Positions 6,747-12,700 of a DNA stretch of 12,700 nucleotides are shown here, piece after piece. The stretch is from an uncultured Phycisphaerales bacterium (lineage in GTDB: Bacteria; Planctomycetota; Phycisphaerae; WQYP01). The stretch lies in contig CALCHA010000174.1 of the NCBI GenBank assembly GCA_937901265.1, positions 1 through 12,700 on the forward strand. The letters are read 5' to 3'. Every line of letters starts with the position of its first letter. The first letter of the stretch is position 1. The notes beneath the pieces are model-generated. The model saw only the letters and a program-made list of their open reading frames with translations, ran no database searches and was not told the origin of the DNA. The position numbers and the translations under genes are program-made.

Positions 6747-7010
6747 TCAGAAATTCCCCATCAACCCTTCCGTCGGCCGCGCAATCACGTGCGAGGCGAT
6801 CAGCTCGCCCGAACGCTGCGCCGCCGCCGCGCCGGCAGCCACGGCCGCCTTCACCGAACCGACGTCGCCCGTCACGATCGCCGTGACCTACGCCCCGCCA
6901 ATCTGCAGCGTCTTGACCAGCGTCACGTTCGCCGCCTTCAGCATCGCGTCGGTCGCCTCAATCAGCGGAACCTGCCCCTTGGTCTCGATAATTCCCAGTG
7001 CCTGTGACAT
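6747..7010 (-). pseudogene. BMC-H shell protein gene interrupted by an in-frame TAG
   Basis: Translation from the ATG at 7010 gives a typical BMC-H protein: [26 protein letters not shown], then LQIGGA, a TAG codon at 6890-6888 (codon 41), then VTAIVTGDVGSVKAAV and VIARPTEGLM to TGA at 6747. The frame on both sides of the TAG is intact and conserved. Read through, the product would be 87 residues, exactly the length of the intact BMC-H at 5121-5384. Related shell proteins often have Tyr at this point (GG.YVT), so a TAC or TAT to TAG change is likely. GAGG lies 6 nt upstream of the ATG, so translation signals remain. The break falls in the pore-loop region, and a 40-residue product could not fold. 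A recent nonsense mutation, a sequencing or assembly error, or stop suppression are the options. TAG is used as a normal terminator by neighbouring genes (pduL, acpS, DeoR), which argues against global recoding. Confidence 0.88.
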
Positions 7011-7024
7011 ATGAACCTCGTGTT

Positions 7025-7156
7025 GGTTGAGTAGTTAAATGGTCAAGTGGTCAAATAAGTCCGAACACCCATGATGCCTCGCAGGCAAGTGGTTTTCGCG
7101 GCCGTGGTCAATGCATCGCTGCATACTGAACCACTCAACCATTTAACCACTGAACC
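7025..7156 (-). repeat. Intergenic hairpin B of the GGTTAAGT repeat family
   Basis: Arms at 7025-7055 and 7126-7156 match at 24 of 31 positions by hand alignment, several differences being G-U compatible in the minus-strand RNA. The hairpin occupies nearly the whole gap between the BMC-H stop (7164) and the next BMC-H start (7010), ending about 6 nt before its GAGG. The loop holds a small perfect inverted repeat, ATGCA-N4-TGCAT (7111-7124). That loop segment resembles the GCATCGCAGCATAC of hairpin C, which indicates that B and C are copies of one element. Confidence 0.82.
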
Positions 7157-7163
7157 CGTCGCC

Positions 7164-7475
7164 TCACTTCTTCGGAGCCGCCGCCGCCACGGAAGCATCT
7201 TTCTTCTTCGGCAGCAGATGGAACAAATCATCGTGCGGCCGCGCGATCACATGCACCGCCAGCACTTCGCCAATTTTCCCTGCCGCATCCGCCGCCGCGT
7301 CCACGGCCGCTTTCACAGCGCCCACGTCGCCCACGACGAAGCTCGTCACCATGCCCGAGCCCACCTTGTCCCAGCCGGCCATCGTCACGTTCGCCGCTTT
7401 CAACATCGCGTCGCTCGCCTCGATCAGCGCCGTCAACCCGCGCGTTTCGATCATCCCCAGTGCCTGGTTCGCCAT
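7164..7475 (-). CDS. BMC-H hexameric shell protein with Lys-rich C-terminal tail (103 aa)
   Basis: A Pfam00936-type shell hexamer. Motifs: [29 protein letters not shown], the pore region [20 protein letters not shown] (about 38-57) and VIARPHDDL (78-86). The domain is followed by a 17-residue tail, [17 protein letters not shown] then KK, which the intact 87-residue paralogue lacks. The pore loop reads GSG. AAGGAG lies 5 nt upstream of the ATG, the best ribosome binding site in the operon, consistent with a major shell component being made in quantity. It is the first shell gene after pduL. The interrupted paralogue follows directly, and the two N-termini are very similar, which suggests a local duplication. 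Confidence 0.97.
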   Translation of the reverse strand: MANQALGMIETRGLTALIEASDAMLKAANVTMAGWDKVGSGMVTSFVVGDVGAVKAAVDAAADAAGKIGEVLAVHVIARPHDDLFHLLPKKKDASVAAAAPKK

Positions 7476-7489
7476 GTCTGCTCCTTACC

Positions 7490-7622
7490 GGTTAAGTAGT
7501 TAAGTGGTTGAATGGTTAAGTGCTTGACGGAGACCTCACCCGATCCCGCCGCCGAAACGCCCACGCGGCCGGCCCGCTGCATCGCAGCATACGTAACCAC
7601 TTAACCATTTAACTATTTGACC
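7490..7622 (-). repeat. Intergenic hairpin C of the GGTTAAGT repeat family
   Basis: Arms at 7490-7520 and 7592-7622 match at 25 of 31 positions by hand alignment. The right arm includes the last codons and TAG stop of pduL (7613-7615), so part of the repeat is coding. The left arm ends 3 nt before the AAGGAG of the downstream shell gene. The 71-nt GC-rich loop contains a perfect GCTGC-ATC-GCAGC hairpin (7576-7588). The arms resemble those of the hairpins at 5013-5117 and 7025-7156. Confidence 0.83.
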
Positions 7623-8326
7623 AACTCCATCCGCGTCGCCGTCTGCAAATGACACGCGTTCCCTTCATCCGTGTCAATATGCACTTCCAGCTTCACCTTC
7701 GGGTGATAACGCACTTTCACATTTTCAAACGTCAGCCCGCAGGGCCCGTCGATCTTCAATTTCATCGAATCCCCATCTTTCACCCCGAAATGCTTCATGT
7801 CCGCTTCCGACATGTGCACGTGCCGCGCCGCCCGTATCACCCCTTCCCGCAGGTTCAACGCCCCGTGCGGCCCCACCACCACGCACCCGGCGCTCCCCTT
7901 GATATCCCCCGAAATCCGCAGTGGCAGATCAATCCCCATGAAAATGCCGTCCGTGTAGGACAGCTCGATCTGCGTGAACTTCCGCAATCCCCCCAGAATC
8001 CGCACCCCCGGAATCATCCGATTCTTGGGTCCAATGATATTCACCAGCTGCTCGCTGGCGAATTCCCCCTCCTGGTACAGATTCTTCAATTTCGTCAGCT
8101 TCGACCCCGGCCCAAACAGCACCTCAAGGTCCTCCTGCGTCACATGCATGTGCCGCGCGGAAACGTTGACCAGCAACGGGTTCGGCCCCGCGTTCGACGA
8201 CTGCGCCCGCACCAGCTCCGGCACGCCCACCCCACCCGAGCCCGCCGCCACCATCTGCCCGCGCAACGCTTTGCGCACCAGCTCTTCCACCTGCCGTCGA
8301 TCCATACCCGCCACCGCTGTGCTCAT
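7613..8326 (-). CDS. pduL: PduL-type phosphotransacylase, microcompartment cargo
   Basis: A PduL-family enzyme that exchanges CoA for phosphate on an acyl-CoA, recycling CoA inside the shell and making the acyl phosphate used by the acetokinase. It has the two PduL domains with their metal-binding histidines: SARHMHVT (His59, His61), AARHVHMS (His169, His171) and LEVHIDTDEGNAC (His216). These correspond in spacing to H48, H50, H157, H159 and H204 of the Rhodopseudomonas enzyme, which binds two zinc ions. YQEGEFASEQLV (84-95) and IPGVRILGG (105-113) are also typical. Residues 8-25 (MDRRQVEELVRKALRGQM) form the N-terminal encapsulation helix, joined by a Gly-rich linker. GGAGAG lies 6 nt upstream of the chosen ATG. 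As first gene after the regulatory gap it probably heads the operon. Substrate here is likely lactyl-CoA, by context. Confidence 0.96.
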   Translation of the reverse strand: MSTAVAGMDRRQVEELVRKALRGQMVAAGSGGVGVPELVRAQSSNAGPNPLLVNVSARHMHVTQEDLEVLFGPGSKLTKLKNLYQEGEFASEQLVNIIGPKNRMIPGVRILGGLRKFTQIELSYTDGIFMGIDLPLRISGDIKGSAGCVVVGPHGALNLREGVIRAARHVHMSEADMKHFGVKDGDSMKLKIDGPCGLTFENVKVRYHPKVKLEVHIDTDEGNACHLQTATRMELVK

Positions 8327-8572
8327 AAGGACTCTCCAGCGAACCTGAGGTCTCTACAACCTCTGAGAATAAGGCGACCCTGCCTGAAAGACCACTCCCA
8401 CGAATGGCCATTCCGACACCCCGCCCCTCCCCATCGCCCGTAAAAGCGGACGCCAGTGACGCTTTCTGCTCAAAGCTTGCCACAAGCATACAACCGGCGA
8501 CACAATTTGCAAGGTTCTTCCAGAACTTTCCAAAACACGCCACCCTCGACCGCTGCTCATCCGGTTTCTGTG
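8327..8572 (-). promoter_or_regulatory. Intergenic regulatory region ahead of the BMC operon
   Basis: This 246-bp gap between acpS and pduL is the only long non-repeat spacer in front of the operon, so it is the natural place for its promoter. On the minus strand TTGCAA (8512-8507) and TATGCT (8490-8485) are separated by 16 bp, each matching 4 of 6 sigma-70 consensus bases. Directly upstream of the -35 lies a perfect inverted repeat GTTCT-N3-AGAAC (8514-8526), a possible operator for the DeoR-family regulator. Further in are a 12-bp palindrome GAATGGCCATTC (8402-8413) and a weaker GAGGT-N7-ACCTC (8347-8363) close to the pduL ribosome binding site. I see no coding frame with family resemblance here. 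Promoter and operator assignments are inference. Confidence 0.4.
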
Positions 8573-8953
8573 CTACGCCTCTCCGATCGCGCTGGCCACC
8601 GCGATCCCCGCCGAGTGCGTGATCGACAAAAACCACCGCGCAATCCCCAGCCTCCCCGCAATCCGCGCACACTCCCCCGTCAACACAACCCCCGGCTTGC
8701 CCGCCCCATCGTTGATCACCTCCATGTCCGTCCACGCGATCTCCCCCCGCCACCCCGTCCCCAGCACTTTCAAAATCGCTTCCTTCGCCGCAAACCGCCC
8801 GGCAAACCGTTCGTCGGAATCCCGATGGCCCAGACAATAAGCCTGCTCCACCTGGGTAAAACAGCGATTGAGAAACCGCTCGCCATGCTCCGCGCGCATT
8901 CGCCCCACCCGCGCCACCTCCGCCAGGTCAATCCCATGTCCCACAATCGCCAT
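8573..8953 (-). CDS. acpS: Holo-[acyl-carrier-protein] synthase
   Basis: AcpS transfers the 4'-phosphopantetheine arm of CoA to acyl carrier protein, an essential housekeeping step of lipid synthesis in the cytoplasm. Motifs: GHGIDLAEVARV near the N-terminus with the Mg-binding Asp, RFAAKEAILKVLGTG with the second acidic ligand Glu, then the WTDMEVIND and GKPGVVLTG strands, and SITHSAGIAVASAI at the C-terminus. I choose the second ATG (8953), which puts AGGAGG 8 nt upstream. The ATG at 8959 would leave only 2 nt. The resulting 126 residues equal the usual AcpS length. It lies 59 nt after the TPR gene and may be cotranscribed with it. It is probably unrelated to the microcompartment. Confidence 0.96.
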   Translation of the reverse strand: MAIVGHGIDLAEVARVGRMRAEHGERFLNRCFTQVEQAYCLGHRDSDERFAGRFAAKEAILKVLGTGWRGEIAWTDMEVINDGAGKPGVVLTGECARIAGRLGIARWFLSITHSAGIAVASAIGEA

Positions 8954-9012
8954 GCACATGTCCTCCTGCCCCCATTACACACCACCCGCACCCCGCGTGC
9001 CATGCCCGGCCA

Positions 9013-12000
9013 TCAACGGGTCGCCGCGCGCGGGATGCCTCCGGACGCCGTCGGCGTCACCTCCGGCGGCGTGTGGTTGCTCACCGCCGAGAGCACCTGC
9101 TCAAGATACCCCTTCAGCCGCTCATCGTCGCGCGTCAGCGGCAAGTCTTCGCCGTTCAACAGCGTCTGCGCCTGCCGCCAGCGCTCCGTCGCTTCGCTCG
9201 CGCGCCCGGCGCGAAACAGCGCGTCGGCCGCATGAGCCACCACCTCTGCCGACTGCCCATCCGGCGTCTGAAGCGCCTTGTCCAGACAGGACAACGCCTC
9301 CGTGAAGCGGCCCTGCTTGTAATACACCCAGCCCAGCGAATCCAGATAAGCCCCGTTGTCCGGCTCCGCCTCGAGCGCCTTTTTAACCATCCCCTCCGCC
9401 TGCTCAAGGTTCCGGCCCGCGTCCGCCCAGTAAAAGCCCAGATCGTTGTTGGCCCCCCGGTGCGTCGGCAAGAGGGTCAGCACCTGCTGCAGCGTCCCCT
9501 CTGCCGCGGCATCCTGACCGACCTGCGACAGCAGGTGCGACAAAGCGTACAGCCGATCCGTCGTCGCCCCGTTGCGCGCGATAAAGGATTGCAGCCCCGC
9601 CACCGCAGCGCTTTCCTCAGCCCCTCCGCCGGTGGAAAGGCGCCTGGCCAACAGCAGCGCCAGCGCCTCGGAACGGGGATTCGCCGCCGCCGCCGCTTGC
9701 AGGATTCCCAGGTCGAGCGCGCTCTTTTTCTGGGCGCCCAGCTCCACATCGGCGGCAATCGCGTAGCCGGGCTGGTGCGGATGCGCTTTCACCATCCGCT
9801 GCACCAATGCCGCCGCCTCATCGGGTTTGCCCTGCGTGCGGTAGAGCTGCGCCAACGCCGCCACCAGCGACGGTACCGGGTGCGCTTCGATCGCCCCCTC
9901 CAACCCCCCCACCGCCGCCGCCCCCTTGCCATTGGCCTGACGGGCGCGGGCCAGCGCCGCGATCACCTCCGGGTCCTCCGGGTGTTGCTGGGCCAGCCTG
10001 GTCATCATCGCTTCCGCCTCTTCCCCGCGGCCCGTCTGGCTGTAGAGCGTCGCTGTCGTGATCTGCCCGAAGGTGGAGGTGGGAATGGCGTTGGTCAGGC
10101 GGCCAAGCCAGGAGACGGCGTCGCGCAGGGCGTTCTGGCCACCCCCGGGGGCGTCGGGCCGGCGGATGCGCTCGAGCAGCGATCCGATCAGCGCCTCGTA
10201 AGGCGCCCCGGACTGCGGGTGCGCCTGAATCAGATCCGTGAGCAGCTTGTCCGATTCGACATACTGCCCGCGGGCCCGATAAATCGCCGCCAGGTGCAAA
10301 TGCAGCGGCTCATCCTCCGGGAACGTCTTGCAGGCGTCGCGGGCGATCGTCAGCGCCTGCGGCAAGTCCTGTTTCGCCAACGCCAGGTCAACCCGCAGGT
10401 CCGCGGCGCGCGGCGAGGGCTGGGGCTGCGCCAGGGCGGCGTTGACCAGGATTTCCGCCTGCGAAAACTGGTCATTGGCCAGGAGCCAGTGCACGAACGA
10501 GGCCCGCGCCGGCAGGAAATCGGGGGCACCGGCGATGGCGGCCGCAAAGGCACTGCGGATCGCTTCCGGCGGGCCGTCGTTGGCCACCAGCGTGATCGCC
10601 GCCAGGTCGGCCGCGAACGCGTTGCTGCCCGGCGCGCTGGGATGAATCGCCCATTCCGCCGCGGCATCGGACGTGGCCAGCCCCGCAAAGGCGGGGAACA
10701 GCTCGTCGTATCGCGCGGGATCCCCTTGCAGCGCTTCGCCCGCGGCCGCCAGCGCCGCTTCCAGTTGCCGCGGGGTCGTCACCCGGCGAAACAGCCGCTG
10801 CAGCGTGTCGAGATCGCCGAGGTTTTTCGCCGCGTACCCGCGCAGCAGGTCGAAAGCATCGCCCGGCCGGCCGACGAGATCGTCGGCGGCCGCGAGGGCC
10901 TGTACCCGCGCCGGCTCGTCCACCTGCGCGAGCGCGGCGGTCACGGCCGGTACGAACGTGGCCTCGCGATTGACGCTCCGCGCATACCACAGCAGCAGTT
11001 GCAGCGACTCGGACGAGCCCCCGGTCGCCGTCACGAAGCGTACCGCATCCCTCTTTGCGGCGTCGAGCTCATGCGCATGCACCTCCGCACCCAGAAGACG
11101 CGACGCGATGAAGGCCTCGGTCGGACGGCTGGTGAATGCTTCGCGGTAATGCGGGATCGCCCGCGCATAGTCCCCGACCAGCACCAGGTTTTCTGCCGCC
11201 GCCAGATGCCCCGCCCACTGCTCATCCAGCAGATAGGACAGTTCCCGATCGTAGCGATAGCCCGCGACCGGAAGCGTCGCCTCGACCAGGAACTGCTCGA
11301 AGGCACGCGCGGCCGCCGCGTGGTAGCGGCCCGCCTGAAGGGCCTCGGCGAGGTAGTAGGAGATCAGCGGGGCCTGCGCTTCGCCGCGGGATTTTACCCG
11401 GTCCGCGTTCATCAGATAAAAGACCGCGCGGTCGTTGTCCTTGCGCTCCAGCCAGTAGCGCCCGAGGAGGTAACTCGTCTCCATGTCCTGCGGCTGCAGG
11501 CGATACGCCCGCTGGAGGTACAGCGACCCCCGCGCCAGTTGCGACGCGGCAAAGCACACCCGGCCCATCAGGCGCAGGACCGGGAAGGCCTCCGGATCCA
11601 GCGCCAGCGACTTGTCCAGTGCGTCCATCGCGTCACTGTTCGAACCGTCGAGAAACAGGGCGCGGCCCTGCAGATAGTATTTGACGGCCTGCGGCGGGGG
11701 CTCGTGGGGTTCGGTGGCGGGGCTCGTGGTGGTGGTCGCCCCGGCGGCGAGATCCCCCGCGGTGAACTTCTGGATGGATTCGAGAATCTGCGGGCCGGTC
11801 ATCCGCGCGCGAAGCAGCGCTTCGCCGGTCAAGGGGGATTCGGTCGGGAGCGGCCTGAAAATGCCGTTGGCGGTCGGCGGGGCGGCCAACGGCGGGGCGC
11901 TCGCGGCCGGCCGGGAGGCGGGGGAAGTGGTGGCCGCCCCAGACCCGCGCGGCACCGCGGGCGAGCAGGCCGCCAGGACGGCGGCACCCAGCAGGGCGGC

Positions 12001-12057
12001 GGCAAACGCGGCACCCCACCGGGGGCGGCGACGACAACACAACGGGACGACAGGCAT
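9013..12057 (-). CDS. Large TPR-repeat lipoprotein
   Basis: A 1014-residue protein with a lipoprotein signal: basic CCRRRPRW, a hydrophobic stretch (15-29) and lipobox LAAC with Cys31 as the lipidated residue. It is therefore probably anchored to a membrane on the outside of the cytoplasm. A Pro/Ala/Ser-rich linker (about 32-60) is followed by tetratricopeptide repeats over nearly the whole length. Clear units are YYLQGRALFLDGSNSDAMDA (near 127), the adjacent FPVLRLMGRVCFAASQLARG, and SYLLGRYWLERKDNDRAVFY. The C-terminal block (about 867-970) carries the common NDLGFYWADAGRNLEQAE and NGAYLDSLGWVYYKQGRFTE pair. No catalytic domain is seen. TPRs bind proteins, so a scaffold or outer-envelope assembly role is possible but unproven. 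GGAG lies 10 nt upstream of the ATG. It precedes acpS and has no evident link to the BMC genes. Confidence 0.93.
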   Translation of the reverse strand: MPVVPLCCRRRPRWGAAFAAALLGAAVLAACSPAVPRGSGAATTSPASRPAASAPPLAAPPTANGIFRPLPTESPLTGEALLRARMTGPQILESIQKFTAGDLAAGATTTTSPATEPHEPPPQAVKYYLQGRALFLDGSNSDAMDALDKSLALDPEAFPVLRLMGRVCFAASQLARGSLYLQRAYRLQPQDMETSYLLGRYWLERKDNDRAVFYLMNADRVKSRGEAQAPLISYYLAEALQAGRYHAAAARAFEQFLVEATLPVAGYRYDRELSYLLDEQWAGHLAAAENLVLVGDYARAIPHYREAFTSRPTEAFIASRLLGAEVHAHELDAAKRDAVRFVTATGGSSESLQLLLWYARSVNREATFVPAVTAALAQVDEPARVQALAAADDLVGRPGDAFDLLRGYAAKNLGDLDTLQRLFRRVTTPRQLEAALAAAGEALQGDPARYDELFPAFAGLATSDAAAEWAIHPSAPGSNAFAADLAAITLVANDGPPEAIRSAFAAAIAGAPDFLPARASFVHWLLANDQFSQAEILVNAALAQPQPSPRAADLRVDLALAKQDLPQALTIARDACKTFPEDEPLHLHLAAIYRARGQYVESDKLLTDLIQAHPQSGAPYEALIGSLLERIRRPDAPGGGQNALRDAVSWLGRLTNAIPTSTFGQITTATLYSQTGRGEEAEAMMTRLAQQHPEDPEVIAALARARQANGKGAAAVGGLEGAIEAHPVPSLVAALAQLYRTQGKPDEAAALVQRMVKAHPHQPGYAIAADVELGAQKKSALDLGILQAAAAANPRSEALALLLARRLSTGGGAEESAAVAGLQSFIARNGATTDRLYALSHLLSQVGQDAAAEGTLQQVLTLLPTHRGANNDLGFYWADAGRNLEQAEGMVKKALEAEPDNGAYLDSLGWVYYKQGRFTEALSCLDKALQTPDGQSAEVVAHAADALFRAGRASEATERWRQAQTLLNGEDLPLTRDDERLKGYLEQVLSAVSNHTPPEVTPTASGGIPRAATR

Positions 12058-12081
12058 GGCGGCTTGCTCCGGAACAGCAGC

Positions 12082-12111
12082 ATCTTAGGGAGGAACGCAC
12101 GCCAAGGGCAA
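12082..12111 (-). promoter_or_regulatory. Possible promoter of the TPR lipoprotein gene
   Basis: On the minus strand TTGCCC (12111-12106) and TAAGAT (12087-12082) are separated by 18 bp, each matching 4 of 6 bases of the sigma-70 consensus. The position would give a short leader of about 20 nt before the ATG at 12057, containing its GGAG. In DNA this GC-rich, such a match can occur by chance. Confidence 0.25.
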
Positions 12112-12154
12112 CGTGCGGCAATTCAAGTTGCGCCGCCGGTGGCCCCCCATGTCA

Positions 12155-12373
12155 CGGGTCGAACGTCGCCCTGTCGAAGGCGAGCGGACGGTCAAGAGCG
12201 TCTCGCAGGTCGGCGGCGGGGAAAGTTCCGGGAACCGGGCGGATTTCTGCGAGCACTTCGGGGAATGAATGCTGTGCCCAGTCCGCCTTGCTCCGAAAAA
12301 TCCTGACCGCGGCTCCCCTTTTGGCTGCCCGGCCTGGACCGCCAGAACCGCGGCGAATGGCCCTACCCCCGTT
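12155..12373 (-). other. Open frame without start codon, possible coding relic
   Basis: Between TGA at 12376-12374 and TGA at 12154-12152 the minus strand is open for 73 codons in a frame with no ATG. From about codon 23 it reads like real protein: VRIFRSKADWAQHSFPEVL, then AEIRPVPGTFPAADLRDAL, then DRPLAFDRATFDP to the stop. Composition is balanced, unlike the Arg/His/Pro-rich shadow frames here, but I do not recognise the family. The upstream part (RRGSGGPGRAAKRG) looks noncoding. It may be the 3' end of a decayed gene. The surrounding 12058-12700 has no intact gene that I can support. Confidence 0.3.
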
Positions 12374-12424
12374 TCACGCCCTATCACGATGTCCACAACG
12401 GTCCCGGCGCAGATCGGTGGCGAA

Positions 12425-12610
12425 CTACTGGACATTGCTACCAATCGCCTTGCAAAAAACCGGCTCATGAATGACACGAACTCCATATTGCCGGGCCTTC
12501 TTCGCTTTGCCTGACTGCGTGTGTGGATCGGCAACGACTAAAATATCGAGTCGCTTGGTCACCCTGCAGTCGATCCGCAATAGGAAAATGTTTTGCCCTG
12601 GGGTGACGTG
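12425..12610 (-). pseudogene. Degraded BRCT-domain gene fragment
   Basis: The minus frame ending at TAG 12427-12425 encodes RVTKRLDILVVADPHTQSGK followed by AKKARQYGVRVIHEPVFCKA. This matches the second half of a BRCT domain: VTK..d.LVv.D, SGK..KA..yG, vi.E..F. BRCT domains bind phosphopeptides or DNA ends and occur in bacterial NAD-dependent ligases and some exonuclease-fused proteins. The first half of the domain is missing. Upstream of about 12565 the frame loses similarity and meets a TGA at 12613-12611, and no ATG is available. An apparent CTCCG-rich repeat (12613-12657) lies just upstream. I read it as a remnant left after deletion or rearrangement. A tiny expressed peptide from TTG or GTG is possible but less likely. 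Confidence 0.55.
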
Positions 12611-12612
12611 TC

Positions 12613-12657
12613 AGCCCTCGTCCTCCGCGTCCCTCCGTCTCTCCACTGCTCCGCGTT
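12613..12657. repeat. Degenerate CTCCGNG tandem repeat
   Basis: The plus strand shows about five irregular units of the type CTCCGYGTC or CTCCACTG over 45 bp, related in style to the CACGGAG hairpin arms at 2609-2681 (CTCCGTG in the other orientation). It lies next to the truncated end of the BRCT fragment. No strong inverted partner is visible within the window. Confidence 0.4.
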
Positions 12658-12700
12658 GAAACGCGCGTTGTTTTCGGGAAGAGAGCCTTCATCGCCCATG

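Noticed and set aside
6747..7010. TAG as a recoded sense codon in this organism
   Set aside because: At least three neighbouring genes (pduL, acpS, DeoR) end in TAG where family length predicts a stop, so general reassignment is not supported.
5013..7622. CRISPR array or rho-independent terminators at the intergenic repeats
   Set aside because: Units are 7-9 bp with no spacer-repeat alternation, arms are inverted rather than direct, and no U-tract follows the stems.
8124..8837. A 237-codon minus frame spanning the regulatory gap
   Set aside because: Out of frame with both acpS and pduL and without motifs; it overlaps two firmly identified genes.
9073..12306. A 1077-codon plus-strand open frame
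   Set aside because: It is antisense to the TPR lipoprotein, very rich in Arg, His and Gln, and shows no family motif. The minus strand has a signal peptide and regular TPR units.
12085..12534. A 149-codon minus-strand frame starting with ATG
   Set aside because: Ser/Arg/Pro-rich with no domain. A different minus frame of the same stretch carries the BRCT similarity, so this one is a shadow.

Overview
The window is high-GC bacterial DNA in which every confident gene lies on the minus strand, so transcription runs from high to low coordinates. Its core, about 8326 down to 923, is a bacterial microcompartment (BMC) operon. It closely resembles the PVM type described in Planctomycetes and Verrucomicrobia for L-fucose/L-rhamnose breakdown. 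I therefore infer a member of the PVC superphylum, most likely a planctomycete or verrucomicrobium. This comes from gene content only, not from a phylogenetic marker.

Order along the minus strand: a large TPR lipoprotein (12057-9013), acpS (8953-8573), a 246-bp regulatory gap, then the BMC operon: pduL-type phosphotransacylase (8326-7613), BMC-H shell protein (7475-7164), a second BMC-H gene with an in-frame amber stop (7010-6747), a divergent acetokinase (6636-5440), a third BMC-H (5384-5121), a CoA-acylating aldehyde dehydrogenase (4997-3594), an RpiB-like protein of unknown role (3564-2680), a class II sugar-phosphate aldolase (2586-1705) and a DeoR-family regulator (1672-923). A membrane protein with a DUF3592-like domain follows and runs off the left edge.

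Inferred pathway: the aldolase splits L-fuculose-1-phosphate and/or L-rhamnulose-1-phosphate into DHAP and lactaldehyde. The dehydrogenase turns lactaldehyde into lactyl-CoA inside the shell, the PduL-type enzyme swaps CoA for phosphate, and the acetokinase makes ATP plus lactate. The aldolase (C-terminus), dehydrogenase, RpiB-like protein and PduL (N-termini) each carry a short amphipathic helix like a BMC encapsulation peptide. No pentameric vertex protein, alcohol dehydrogenase, sugar kinase or isomerase is in the window, so the locus must be completed elsewhere.

Most spacers inside the operon are filled by long imperfect hairpins or tandem 7-9-bp repeats. Three of the hairpins (around 5013, 7025 and 7490) are clearly related to each other. 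Upstream of the TPR gene, 12152-12610 holds no intact gene but keeps a degraded BRCT-domain fragment and another relic-like open frame.
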